A DNA stretch of 42,792 nucleotides from Methylobacter sp. (GTDB lineage: Bacteria; Pseudomonadota; Gammaproteobacteria; Methylococcales; Methylomonadaceae), in the NCBI GenBank assembly GCA_030684815.1, contig JAUXXQ010000077.1, positions 1 to 42,792 on the forward strand. The letters run 5' to 3'. The position numbers and the translations under genes are program-made. Below, piece by piece: positions 16,392 through 26,031 of this stretch. The notes below the pieces were generated by a model that made no database searches, was not told the origin of the DNA, and saw nothing but the letters and a program-made list of their open reading frames with translations. Within the stretch, counting starts at the first letter, position 1. Every line of letters starts with the position of its first letter.

Positions 16392-17024
16392 TCACACCGT
16401 CATGCCATGGGCAATGGTGTATTGCATGAGCTTGATGTCGCTATCGATATGCATTTTTCGCATCAGGCGCGCCTTATGGGTGCTAACGGTTTTGCTGCTG
16501 ATATCGAGTTCCGAGGCAATTTCATTGACCTTTTTGCCTTTGGCCAACATGCGCAAAATAAGCAGTTCGCGGCCCGATAACAGTTCATGCGGCACCAGCG
16601 GCGCGGCAACGCTGACCTCAAAAGCAATTTTTTCGGCAATATCGGGCGCGATGTGGCGTCCTCCAAAAGCGACCTTGCGTATTGCCTCAAGCAGATCTTT
16701 TGGCGAGCTATCTTTGGTCATATAGCCGGAAGCGCCCGCTTTAAGCTTTCGTTTGGCAATCTGCGGTTCATTGTGCATGCTCAACACCAGAATCGGCGGG
16801 CTATTTGGACACTCCCTGATTTTCGTTATCAGCTCCGCGCCATGAATACCGGGGATGGTGATGTCGAGCAAAACCAAATCAAGCATTTGATTCTGCAGGA
16901 TTGTCAGTGCTTCTTCGCCGCTACCGGCCTCCGCGCTGACCACAATATCGCTTTCACCCTCGAAAAGCTGTTTAAGACCTTCGCGCATCAATACATGGTC
17001 GTCGACAATCAATAACCGTATCAT
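16392..17024 (-). CDS. NarL/LuxR-family response regulator
   Basis: A 210-residue regulator with a receiver (D8-D9, phosphorylation site D54 in LLDITIPGIHG, lysine in YMTKDSSP) and a C-terminal LuxR-type helix-turn-helix: LLSGRELLILRMLAKGKKVN, then EIASELDISSKTVSTHKARL. It binds DNA when phosphorylated. The gene lies 14 bp after the receiver-PAS-kinase gene, whose HisKA_3-type core is the usual partner class for NarL regulators, so the two probably form a pair. Target genes are unknown. Confidence 0.94.
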   Translation of the reverse strand: MIRLLIVDDHVLMREGLKQLFEGESDIVVSAEAGSGEEALTILQNQMLDLVLLDITIPGIHGAELITKIRECPNSPPILVLSMHNEPQIAKRKLKAGASGYMTKDSSPKDLLEAIRKVAFGGRHIAPDIAEKIAFEVSVAAPLVPHELLSGRELLILRMLAKGKKVNEIASELDISSKTVSTHKARLMRKMHIDSDIKLMQYTIAHGMTV

Positions 17025-17038
17025 TTTGTTTGCTCCAT

Positions 17039-19018
17039 TTATTCAATAGGGATACACAATTTCAATAGTGTGCCACCCGATTTCACGTTATTAATATCCA
17101 GCGTGCCTTTTAATATCAAGGCCCGCTCGCGCATGCCGACAATGCCGAAGGCATTGGGCCTGTTGATATGGCCCGGGTCAAAACCTTTGCCGTTATCTTG
17201 TATCTCCACTTCGCAGGTATTTTCTGCCCTACGTAAGGTAATATCGACCCGATGCGCACCCGAGTGGCGCAATACATTGGTCAGGGATTCTTGGACGATA
17301 CGGAACACCACCATTGAGCGGTCTTCATCGAGGGCAATTTCGTCGCCAAGCAAATGCAGTTTACAAACAATACCGGTGCTTTCGGCATATTCCTGCACCA
17401 ACCATTCCAGGGCATAAACGATTCCGGCGCTCAACACCGCAGGCCGCAGGCGGGTGGCAAGGTTGCGTACCATCAGGATGGCCTGGTCTATAGTGCCGAC
17501 CATTTTATGGGTTTTACCGCGCAAGTCGGCATTATCATCGCCAAAACGGAAATCAAGGGTAGTCACATTGAGCCGCAGCACGTTCAACAACTGGCCCAGC
17601 TCATCGTGAATTTCGCGGGCGATGCGTTTACGCTCTTCTTCACGAGCTTCTTCACGCTTGGCGGTTAAGCTGCGTAATTGGGCGCGGGATTCTTCCAGAT
17701 GCCGCTCGGTCGCCTTGAGTTCGGTAATGTTGTGGCCGATGACCAGCGCTCCGATAACTTGCCGCTCTTCGTCGTACTCCGCCACCGCATGCATATCATG
17801 ACTGACTAGGTTGCCGTCCCGGCCATGCCATTCAAGCAGGATACGGTCTGCCTTGCCGGTCGCCATCACGTTTTTAAGGCGGGTCATATAGTCATCGGGC
17901 GGTATCTGCGGCTTACAAACTTCATTGGGCGTCCTGTTCCATGCCGTTTCCAATGGAATTCCGGTTTGATGCTCATAGGCAGGATTGATGTAAGTACGGC
18001 GGCAGTCCCGGTCATAGCGCACAATCATGCCCGGCGAATTTTCCGCCAGGGTGCGGAACTCCAGTTCGCTTTTGCGCAGCATGGCTTCCATGCGTTTGAT
18101 GCCGGTAATGTCGTTGCTGATCGAAAGTACGCTGACTGCTTGGTTATTTTCATCAAATTCCGGTACCAGGAACATGACCCGGTAAGCCGGTTTGCCCTCT
18201 TTGTCGAGCATTTTGGCCAACAGCTCATCCGCTTCGCCCGTGTCCAGCACCCGTTGCAAGCGTGCGGTATATTCCTCTGCCGGAGGCGACAGCAAACACG
18301 AGAATTCCAATGCAGTTTTACCCAGTGCCTTAGCCTGTTCGGCTCCGATCATTTCCATATAAGCTTGGTTGCAATAGACTCGGCGGCACTTCCGGTCATA
18401 ACGCACGATTGCATTAGGGGAATTTTCCGCCAAGGTGCGGAATTCACGTTCGCGCAACGCAAGCGCCTCTTCGACCCGCTTGCGCTCTTCGATTTCGTCG
18501 CTCAACAGGCGGTTACTAGCGCTCAATTCAGCAGTACGCTGCATGATCCGCTGCTCCAGTTCCATCTGATATTCTTGCAATTGCTCATTTTGTGCTTGCA
18601 ATTGCCGCTGCATGGTTTTCAATTTCAGGTGCGTGCCGACCCGTACGATCACTTCTTCAATCTGCATCGGTTTGGTGATGTAATCGACGCCGCCCACTTT
18701 GAAACCGGTCACTTTATGCTCGGTTTCCGCAAGCGCGGTCATAAAAATCACCGGTATATCGGCTGTATCGGCATTAGCCTTTAAGCGGCGGCAAACTTCA
18801 AAACCATCCAGCCCCGGCATCATCACATCCAACAGGATTAAATCCGGCTTTACAAAAGCGGCGCGTCGCAGCCCTTCCCTGCCGTCCTGGGCAACCACCA
18901 ACCGGTAACCCAGGTTCTCCAAGTTTTCCACGACGACGCCCAGGTTGACCGGGGTATCATCGACAATCAAAAGGGTAGGCATATCGGGTAAAGTTTCATT
19001 GTTCACAAGTAAATCCAT
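17039..19018 (-). CDS. Receiver-PAS-PAS sensor histidine kinase (NarX/DegS type)
   Basis: A 659-residue soluble kinase. An N-terminal receiver (phosphorylation site D64 in LLDVMMPGLDG, lysine in YITKPMQ) is followed by a coiled coil, PAS 1 (EFRTLAENSPNAIVRYDR), PAS 2 (EFRTLAENSPGMIVRYDR), each ending near an ITGIKR or ITELKA linker, and a HisKA_3 core with H471 in REIHDELGQLLN. The ATPase has LTNVLRHSGAHR, DNGKGFD and GIVGMRERA. The N-terminal receiver suggests control by an upstream kinase; the giant kinase encoded 137 bp upstream is the natural candidate. The downstream NarL regulator is the probable target. Confidence 0.93.
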   Translation of the reverse strand: MDLLVNNETLPDMPTLLIVDDTPVNLGVVVENLENLGYRLVVAQDGREGLRRAAFVKPDLILLDVMMPGLDGFEVCRRLKANADTADIPVIFMTALAETEHKVTGFKVGGVDYITKPMQIEEVIVRVGTHLKLKTMQRQLQAQNEQLQEYQMELEQRIMQRTAELSASNRLLSDEIEERKRVEEALALREREFRTLAENSPNAIVRYDRKCRRVYCNQAYMEMIGAEQAKALGKTALEFSCLLSPPAEEYTARLQRVLDTGEADELLAKMLDKEGKPAYRVMFLVPEFDENNQAVSVLSISNDITGIKRMEAMLRKSELEFRTLAENSPGMIVRYDRDCRRTYINPAYEHQTGIPLETAWNRTPNEVCKPQIPPDDYMTRLKNVMATGKADRILLEWHGRDGNLVSHDMHAVAEYDEERQVIGALVIGHNITELKATERHLEESRAQLRSLTAKREEAREEERKRIAREIHDELGQLLNVLRLNVTTLDFRFGDDNADLRGKTHKMVGTIDQAILMVRNLATRLRPAVLSAGIVYALEWLVQEYAESTGIVCKLHLLGDEIALDEDRSMVVFRIVQESLTNVLRHSGAHRVDITLRRAENTCEVEIQDNGKGFDPGHINRPNAFGIVGMRERALILKGTLDINNVKSGGTLLKLCIPIE

Positions 19019-19155
19019 AAAATTATCGCCACGAAACCACTCAATACAATGGAACGCAGCACAGGAATAGGATGATTCTTACGTATCATCATTAGCCGAT
19101 AAGGTTTCAAACTTGGCATACCCTAGAAACGCCCAGTTTTGGCGTCTGCGCCCCA

Positions 19156-22100
19156 TTATACTTGGGAAGGCGGAATATAGCGTTCCACCAACTCCAGAAT
19201 GGCTTTGGATTGGTAGCCTTGCGCTAAAACGCGTAACTGCGCGGCAAACGGGCGATAGCGCGGGTCAAGCTCCTCCAGATGCGCGGCGTACCGGATAATA
19301 TCGCGCATGCTGCCTTCCTGTGCCAGACGATGCAAAATAGCCATTTCCTCAAGCGGCGGCTCAACCAGTGCCTCGTTAAGCCGGTATTGCGGTGGTATCC
19401 CGGTTTCGGACAGTGCATAAATCCAGTCGAGTTTTAACAGCCCGGCAAGTTGCGCCATCAGCCTTTTTATCTCGATAGGTTTGGACAAAAAGGTATTGGC
19501 CCCGGCATTCATGGCTTCGGTAATATCGGCGGCCAAAGCGCTGGCCGAAACAACGATGACCGGCGTTTCCCCGAAACCCGGCAAGCGGCGCAAACGACGC
19601 ACGGTTTCCAGGCCATCCATTTCAGGCATGACCCTATCCAGCAAGATAAGATCCGGCGTTTTGGCCTCAACGCTATCCAGACACGCCCTGCCGTTTGCCG
19701 CCTCGCAGGTTTCGAACCCCAAACCGCCGAGTATTTCAATCAGCAAGGCCCGGTTTTCATCAACGTCATCCACTACCAGTATTCGCCGACGCAAGCCGTG
19801 GTATCCGGCGATAGGCTGTTCATCGACCAGAATGTCCCCGCACACTTCAACAACCGGGACGTCGAGATCGAACCAAAAGTTGCTGCCCTCGCCGACCCGG
19901 CTGCTGACCTGAATATTGCCGCCCATCAGCTTGACCAGCTCGCGGCTGATCGGCAAGCCCAAACCGGTGCCGCCGGTGCGCTGCTGATTGCTTCCCACTT
20001 GCTCAAAAGCTTGAAAAATCGTGTCCAGTTGCGCGTTATCTATTCCGACACCGGTGTCCTGTATTTCAAAACGCAAACGGCTTGATTCTATACAATCCCC
20101 CTCGTCCAATACCGTCACCCGCAGACTGACTTGGCCCCGTTCAGTGTATTTGACCGCATTGGACAATAAGTTAAGCAACACCTGCCTTAACCGCGTCTCA
20201 TCGGCGCGTATCCCTGCCGGCACAGCCTCGGCTATGTCGCACATAAAAAACAAGCCCTTTTGTTCCGCTTTGATCGTGACGATATTGGAAAGGCTGCTCA
20301 AGAAACGCCGCAATGGGACATTGCCCAAGTTCAATTCCTGTTTGCCTGCCTCGATTTTGGCAAAATCCAGAATGTCGTTGATCAAGCTTAACAAATAATC
20401 TCCGCTTTGCTGTATGACGTTCAGCATCGTGCGCTGGCGCTCGTTCCCCTTGCTTTCACCCAGCAATATCTGGGCATAACCTAAAATACCGTTCAGCGGT
20501 GTACGCAGTTCGTGGCTTATCCTCGACATAAATTCGCTACGCAGTTGTGCCAGACGTTCCGCTTCAGCCAAAGCCGAAGCCCGTGCCGCATCCATGGCCT
20601 TACGGTCGCTGATGTCGCGGGCAATACCCACGGTTCCCAGTACGCTGCCGTCCTCATCCAAAACCGGCGCCTTGAACGTTTCCACCCACATCATGTTATT
20701 GTGCGTATCGACAAAAACCTCTTCCACGGTCTTGCGCTGAGCGGTCGCCATCACCTCCGAATCGCCGGCGCGACAAGATTCGGCATAGTCGCACTGCCAA
20801 CAATCCAGATCGGACTTACCGATCATCTCGTCCACACTAAGAGTGCAAGCCAACGCCATCGTCTGATTGACGACCAGAAATCGGCTTTGCTTGTCTTTAA
20901 GCCAAGCCATCATCGGCAGCGTGTCAATCAAAGTACGCAAATAGCGGGTTTGGAGCCGCAGCGCTTCAGTACGCTCCAGCACCCGCTGTTCGAGTTCCGC
21001 GTTCAAAGCGAGGATTTCATCCTCGGCACGCTTACGCTCGGTGATGTCGCGCACCAGCGCAAGACCGTAGCTTTTACCTGCGTATTCGAACTGACTGGCG
21101 TTGATCTCGACCGGAAACCGGCTGCCGTCCTTGCGGAGGTGGACAGCTTCGAAAGCTTGCGCAGCCTCATCAGCCGGCCTTTGTAAGACGCCCCTCACCA
21201 TTTCGACCGTCCAACCAGGGCCGATGTCCATGACGCTCATCGTCAGCAGTTCGTCGCGGCTGTAGCCGAGCGCCCGACAGGACGCGTCATTGACATAAAG
21301 GAATCCCCCGTTTTCGTCGGTCAGATAGGCCGCTTCATGCACCTTGCCCAGCGCTTGGCTCATGATGGCAATGTCGTGCTCGGCACGCTTGCGCTCGGTG
21401 ATGTCGCGCGCCAACGCGATACTGGTCGGTCGGCCTTCGTAGTCGAAAACTTTGGCACTGATTTCGACCGGAAAGATGCGCCCATCCTTGGTTTTATGGC
21501 GGCGCTCGAATACAGCCAGGTCACCGTCTATCGCATTTTGCAGTTGTTTCATTTCCTTGCGGTCGCCGTCGCCGTCGGGGTCGATGTCCAATACGCTCAT
21601 CCGCAACAGTTCTTCGCGGCTGTAGCCCAAAGCCCGGCAAGCTTCATCGTTGACGGTGATCAAGTTGCTGTTCGGTACGTCGATGATATAGACCGCTTCG
21701 CCGACCTGGTTTAGCGCAAAATCCATCAACCACAGGCGGCGTTCAACCTGCTTACGCTCGGTAATATCGATGAAGGTAACGATGACTTGAATAATTGCGC
21801 CGTTCTTGCCGAATACCGGGTCAGCGTTGATCAGTACCCATACTTTATCTTGCCGACCGGGGCGATACACGCTCAGGACACAGTTTTTCAGCGCCTTGCC
21901 CGACACCAGCACTTGATTGACCGGATACTCCTCAGGTGTCAGCAGGCGGCCGTCTTCATGATGAAAATGCCAAGCCGGATCGATGGCGGTTTTGCCATGG
22001 AGTTGATTGGCTGTAAGACCCAATATTTCCTGGGCGAGCGGGTTGGAAACCAGGATTTGCGTGTCGGCGTCATGTACGATGACTGCGGCCTGGATTTTTT

Positions 22101-24723
22101 CGACCAAGGTACGGTATTTTTCTTCGCTGTCGCGCAGTGCCTCTTCCGCCAATTTACGCTCGGTAATATCGCGGCCGATAGCCAGAACGCCAATGACTTC
22201 GCCGTTCTCATCGTGCTCGGCAACCATGCGGATGTTGTGAACCAAATGCAAATTGCCATACGAAGGTGTCACTATCTTTTCGATTTCGCCGATCTCTCCG
22301 CAGGCAAGAACGCTATCCAGAAGCAGCGCATAATCGTCATACTCGCCATTGGGAAACCACTCGCGGACTGTCTTTCCCATTATTTTTGAAGCAATGGCGC
22401 CTAAGGTTTTTTCGAGCACCGGGTTGACGTAAATGATGCGTCCCTCCCGATCATAACGCACAATATTGTCCGGCAAGCTTTCCGCCAACGTGCGGAACTC
22501 GCGTTCGCGGGCGACTAGCGCCTCCGTAGCCTGTTTACGCTGGGTAATGTCTTGCACTGTGCCGAACGAACGTAGCGGCATGCCGTCATCGCTGAAACTG
22601 GTTGCGCAACGTTCGAAAACGTACTTGATCCGCCCATCCGGCATTTGCAGGCGGTGTTCGATTTGATAGGGTTCCCGGTTCGTTAACGATTCGATATAGG
22701 CGATGTCGACGGCGTCCCGGTCATCGGGATGGATCATGGCTATAAAAGCGTCATAAGAGGCGTCGAATTCTTGCGGATCGATCTCGAAAATACGGAATAT
22801 TTCATCCGACCAAGACAGCGTATTCGTTTCCAGGTTCAGTTCCCAACTGCCGACATGGGCAATGCGCTGAGCCTCGGTGAGAATTCGTCGGCTTACCAAC
22901 AAAGCATCTTCCATGCGCTTGCGCTCGGTAATATCGCGGGACATCACAATAAACCGCGGCTCCTCCCCTACCTCGCCCGGTTTCTGAGCCACCGACAGTT
23001 CAAACCAACAATCGCCGTGCGGCAACGGCAATAAAAGCTGTTTACCCAGCGACCGGCCATGTTGATGCGCTTCGTTCAGCGACGCCAAACAGATTGCCGC
23101 CGCATCGGCAGGCATCACCTCCGACACGGTTTTAGTCAGCAAAATATCGGCTGGCGCGGCCAATAACTCGGACTGCGGCGAATGGCAATCGTAGTAGCGG
23201 CCATCCAGCCCGACTTCGAACATCAAGTCGGGAATAGCGTCCAGCGTGGCCTGCAGCTTGTTTTTGGCTTGCAGTGCCTCGGCATTAAGCTTGACCAGCC
23301 TGCGGTGGGAACGGCGCAAACGCACCAGGAAAAAGGCTGTGCCAACCAATATGATGACGCTGCCGCCGAGTACGGTTATTAGCCAACGCTGTTCGAACGC
23401 ACGATGTGCCAGTTTTGTCGCTTGCTGCTGATTGCGGCGGTTCAGTTTATCGATTTCGCGTTGTTTGCTTTCGCTTTGGTAACGCTGGGTCAGTTCGATG
23501 ATCCGCTTGCCTGCATTGTCACTGGCAGCCTTGGCCGACAATTCATCCGCTTCGACGCTTAGCCGGTAGGCTTGGCGATAATCACCTTGGGATGCTGAGA
23601 TTGCCGATAATTGCCGGGCGCTTTTACTCAAATAAACCGGAAATTTGATTTCTTCGGCCAAACGATAAGCGTCTTGAGCATCGGCATCTGCCAGAGCCAG
23701 CTTGCCTAAATCCAGGTAATTCGCGCTACGTTGGAACAATGCCGACCACAGCCCGATTTTATTGGCACGCTGCCGAAAAATTGCGACGGCTTCATCGAGA
23801 AGGGGCAAGGCCTCGGCAAGTTGGCCTTGTTTGTGCAGATTTTCAGCAAGCACAAATAAGCTACGGGCAAGATAGAACGGTGCGCCTACTTCGTGATAAA
23901 GATCAAGCGCTAACCGGATTAAGTGCTCCCCCTCCTGATGATCGCCAAGAGCATTAAGCATGGCGCCTATTCCGTTTAAAGCCGTGCCTTCAAGTATTTT
24001 CGAGTGTGCGGCCCTGGCATGTTTAAGCATCTCAGCATAATTGTCACGGGCTTCCATATAGCGTGCATTCTGCTCATAAGCAACGGCCATGCCTTGATAA
24101 GCATAGGCTAGCATCAAGTCGTCGTTGCCGCGCCGGGCAATTTCCATCGCCCGCACCGCGATGGAGATGGATTCCTCAAGCATTTCCAGCCGGGTGTACA
24201 TCATGGAACCGCAGAGCATCACTTCAGCCAGCAAATCGGGCCGACCAATATCATCGAGAATGGCCAGGCTGTGAGTGCCGGCAGCAACCATCGCATCGAT
24301 ATCGCCCTGGTTGACCGCATTCAAGGCTATATTCATACTCGCCTCCGTCTGCCCGGCCTTATCCTCATGCTGCTTGGCCAAGTCGAACGCCTGTCGGGCA
24401 TGTGTGGCGGAGATTTCGGTCTTGCCTAGATAATTTTCAATGCGCGACAGCAAATTCAGCAGCCGCACCCGGTCAAAGGGAGTTGCATTGGCGGGAAGCT
24501 CCACTTGTAAACGCTTAGCCTTAGCATAGGCTAGCGGCACGTCGTTTTCCAACAACTGACGGGTACTGTCGGCCTTAATCCGCCATTGCTCTAACGCATT
24601 ATCGGCGTACGCCACGCCGCACAGTATGAAAATCAGTAGGAAGACGCAAACCATGCTTGCCCGTTGGATAACTTGCAGGCAAAACCTATACCCCATCCAT
24701 AAATTAACAGTTAGAGTCGCCAT
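19156..24723 (-). CDS. Giant TPR / seven-PAS hybrid sensor histidine kinase
   Basis: 1855 residues. An N-terminal hydrophobic signal or anchor (about 20-40) precedes a helical TPR-like region (45-430), with repeats such as ALPLLDEAVAIFRQRANKIG, probably periplasmic. A membrane segment lies near 445-467. Seven PAS domains follow, each ending in a DITERK-like linker. The core has H1404 in SRISHELRTPLNG, ATPase boxes LLNLLSNAVKYTE, DTGVGI and GGTGLGLPIS, and a receiver with D1696 in LLDRVMPEMDG and FLSKPIE. A C-terminal tail of about 90 residues follows. The seventh PAS carries an unusual cysteine cluster, DCWQCDYAESC, near 1303-1316. The start overlaps the upstream chimeric ORF by 13 bp. The ligand is unknown. 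Confidence 0.93.
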   Translation of the reverse strand: MATLTVNLWMGYRFCLQVIQRASMVCVFLLIFILCGVAYADNALEQWRIKADSTRQLLENDVPLAYAKAKRLQVELPANATPFDRVRLLNLLSRIENYLGKTEISATHARQAFDLAKQHEDKAGQTEASMNIALNAVNQGDIDAMVAAGTHSLAILDDIGRPDLLAEVMLCGSMMYTRLEMLEESISIAVRAMEIARRGNDDLMLAYAYQGMAVAYEQNARYMEARDNYAEMLKHARAAHSKILEGTALNGIGAMLNALGDHQEGEHLIRLALDLYHEVGAPFYLARSLFVLAENLHKQGQLAEALPLLDEAVAIFRQRANKIGLWSALFQRSANYLDLGKLALADADAQDAYRLAEEIKFPVYLSKSARQLSAISASQGDYRQAYRLSVEADELSAKAASDNAGKRIIELTQRYQSESKQREIDKLNRRNQQQATKLAHRAFEQRWLITVLGGSVIILVGTAFFLVRLRRSHRRLVKLNAEALQAKNKLQATLDAIPDLMFEVGLDGRYYDCHSPQSELLAAPADILLTKTVSEVMPADAAAICLASLNEAHQHGRSLGKQLLLPLPHGDCWFELSVAQKPGEVGEEPRFIVMSRDITERKRMEDALLVSRRILTEAQRIAHVGSWELNLETNTLSWSDEIFRIFEIDPQEFDASYDAFIAMIHPDDRDAVDIAYIESLTNREPYQIEHRLQMPDGRIKYVFERCATSFSDDGMPLRSFGTVQDITQRKQATEALVAREREFRTLAESLPDNIVRYDREGRIIYVNPVLEKTLGAIASKIMGKTVREWFPNGEYDDYALLLDSVLACGEIGEIEKIVTPSYGNLHLVHNIRMVAEHDENGEVIGVLAIGRDITERKLAEEALRDSEEKYRTLVEKIQAAVIVHDADTQILVSNPLAQEILGLTANQLHGKTAIDPAWHFHHEDGRLLTPEEYPVNQVLVSGKALKNCVLSVYRPGRQDKVWVLINADPVFGKNGAIIQVIVTFIDITERKQVERRLWLMDFALNQVGEAVYIIDVPNSNLITVNDEACRALGYSREELLRMSVLDIDPDGDGDRKEMKQLQNAIDGDLAVFERRHKTKDGRIFPVEISAKVFDYEGRPTSIALARDITERKRAEHDIAIMSQALGKVHEAAYLTDENGGFLYVNDASCRALGYSRDELLTMSVMDIGPGWTVEMVRGVLQRPADEAAQAFEAVHLRKDGSRFPVEINASQFEYAGKSYGLALVRDITERKRAEDEILALNAELEQRVLERTEALRLQTRYLRTLIDTLPMMAWLKDKQSRFLVVNQTMALACTLSVDEMIGKSDLDCWQCDYAESCRAGDSEVMATAQRKTVEEVFVDTHNNMMWVETFKAPVLDEDGSVLGTVGIARDISDRKAMDAARASALAEAERLAQLRSEFMSRISHELRTPLNGILGYAQILLGESKGNERQRTMLNVIQQSGDYLLSLINDILDFAKIEAGKQELNLGNVPLRRFLSSLSNIVTIKAEQKGLFFMCDIAEAVPAGIRADETRLRQVLLNLLSNAVKYTERGQVSLRVTVLDEGDCIESSRLRFEIQDTGVGIDNAQLDTIFQAFEQVGSNQQRTGGTGLGLPISRELVKLMGGNIQVSSRVGEGSNFWFDLDVPVVEVCGDILVDEQPIAGYHGLRRRILVVDDVDENRALLIEILGGLGFETCEAANGRACLDSVEAKTPDLILLDRVMPEMDGLETVRRLRRLPGFGETPVIVVSASALAADITEAMNAGANTFLSKPIEIKRLMAQLAGLLKLDWIYALSETGIPPQYRLNEALVEPPLEEMAILHRLAQEGSMRDIIRYAAHLEELDPRYRPFAAQLRVLAQGYQSKAILELVERYIPPSQV

Positions 24724-25229
24724 TGATGATAGCTGATGCCGGTGGCCGGAACCGAACCGGACAGTTCTTGGTTGAATGTCGCCGCTGTGCCGCTCAACAC
24801 CGGCCCGGAGAAAAACAGGTTGTTAAAGCTTTTGGTGTAGCTTAGGTCGGTTTTGAGCGTCAGCGCGTCTTTGCTCCAGCTGCCGCCGACCGCCGCCTGT
24901 TGGGTTCTGTTCACCGTGTCGCGGGCAAAACTGAGGATGGATAGGGGGGCATTAGTCCAACTGATGGCTATCAACTTAACACGGGACAGACCTTCCAGGT
25001 TTTTACTGGAGCCGCTCCCGGCGGCTCCAGCACTTCCGCCATCCATGGCAGTCGTAAAACCTGGAAGGTCTACTTCGGCATGCTTGTCCCGCTTTAAATG
25101 GGAAGCCTCAAGAGCGACAGTTTCCGCATCAACGCCGGAATTATCAGTTTGGGCAAATGACGCCACTGACTCGGCTACCATCAAAGCCAAAACGCCTAAC
25201 CGCGATAAATGTTTTAGTCTTGTGTGCAT
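24711..25229 (-). pseudogene. Chimeric ORF: signal peptide, repeat element, possible TonB-receptor fragment
   Basis: 172 codons made of three parts. The first part, MHTRLKHLSRLGVLALMVAE onward to about 28, looks like a signal peptide. The middle part (SHLKRDKHAE to NLEGLSRVKLIAI) is read from the mobile repeat element at 24966-25107. The last part has alternating strands such as TLKTDLSYTKSFNNLFFSG, which look like beta-barrel strands of a TonB-dependent receptor. No plug domain, TonB box or full barrel is present. I infer a receptor gene reduced by deletion and carrying a repeat insertion. Whether a product is made is unknown. Confidence 0.5.
24966..25107 (-). repeat. MITE-like element with one 51-bp unit
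   Basis: A 142-bp element that matches 33301-33595 in reverse orientation. Its ends are GGCTTCCCATTTAAAGCGGG and TGTCCCGTGTTAA-type arms; inside are inverted AGACCTTCCAGGTTTT arms around a single GC-rich unit containing CTGGAGCCGCCGGGAGCGGC. It lacks a transposase. The copy at 33.3 kb is exactly 153 bp longer, or three extra units. Confidence 0.8.
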
Positions 25230-25500
25230 GAGTAAATGTTTTGATCCCGCCTGAAGGCGGTACTTTGTCAGCGCTTATGGGGGTGATTCCGACAAAAACA
25301 ACAGCGGCTATTCACTGAAACGGCTGCATGCCGTCTACGCATAGGGTATGCGGCAATGCCTTCTGGATTTCAAATTAAGGGGGCTCTCCGGCATGAACGA
25401 CCCAATTCAAACATAAAAATGAATACTATAGATTGTAGCCTTATAGGGTTCATTTTGGCTAGATATGCAGCCGAATTTACCATAAGAAGGATCGATAACA
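25230..25500. other. Intergenic region upstream of the Xre-type regulator
   Basis: This lies between the divergent chimeric ORF and the regulator gene. It contains a small CCCGCCTGAAGGCGG palindrome near 25244 and an AT-rich stretch before 25501. No further gene or confident promoter is seen. Confidence 0.4.
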
Positions 25501-25779
25501 ATGAGAGTTGCATTTGCCAAAGCATTAAAAAACGCCAGAAAATCGCGTGAATTAACCCAAGAAGACTTCTCTGGTGTTTCCAGCCGGACTTATCTGAGCT
25601 CACTGGAGAGAGGCCAAAAAAGCCCCACGCTGGATAAACTCCAGATCCTTGCCCAAACCATCGGCATACATTGCCTGAGCCTGATAGCACTAACTTATTC
25701 GTACAGCGAAAAGGAAAATGATCTGGAGACGCTGCTGTTGCGTATCAAAAACGAAGTCGAGAGTATCAAAAAGCATTAA
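25501..25779 (+). CDS. Small Xre-family HTH transcriptional regulator
   Basis: A 92-residue protein with a Cro/C1-type helix-turn-helix over residues 5-60: FAKALKNARKSRELTQEDFS, then SRTYLSSLERGQKSPTLDKL. The C-terminal 25 residues are a charged helix that may dimerise. AGAAGGA lies eight bases before the ATG. No partner toxin gene or operon mate is seen; the next gene is 250 bp away and unrelated. It resembles small orphan or mobile-element regulators. The target is unknown. Confidence 0.87.
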   Translation: MRVAFAKALKNARKSRELTQEDFSGVSSRTYLSSLERGQKSPTLDKLQILAQTIGIHCLSLIALTYSYSEKENDLETLLLRIKNEVESIKKH

Positions 25780-26031
25780 AAATTTGCCTGCTTTGCCAGT
25801 ACAGAGCGCCAAAGTTTTCCATCGTTTATTTACAACTTTGATAGCCACCCCATAACCGGCATAGCACTCACTTAAATTAGGCTAAAGGCGAAAAATTGAC
25901 CCCACAAGCCAAGACCGCGATTAGCTTGCTAGCCAACATCATTTAAACTACTCTTTACCTGTGTCGCGTACACACTGCGGCCTATTTTTTACACCTTTAT
26001 CTCTACCTAGGCCTATTCTGGAGAAGCTTTA
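25780..26031. other. Intergenic region before the cytosine deaminase gene
   Basis: No gene is seen. A clear ribosome site, GGAGAAG, precedes the deaminase ATG. No riboswitch or strong terminator was recognised. Confidence 0.4.

Noticed and set aside
25501-25779. Xre regulator as the antitoxin of a toxin-antitoxin pair
   Set aside because: No small toxin gene is adjacent on either side.
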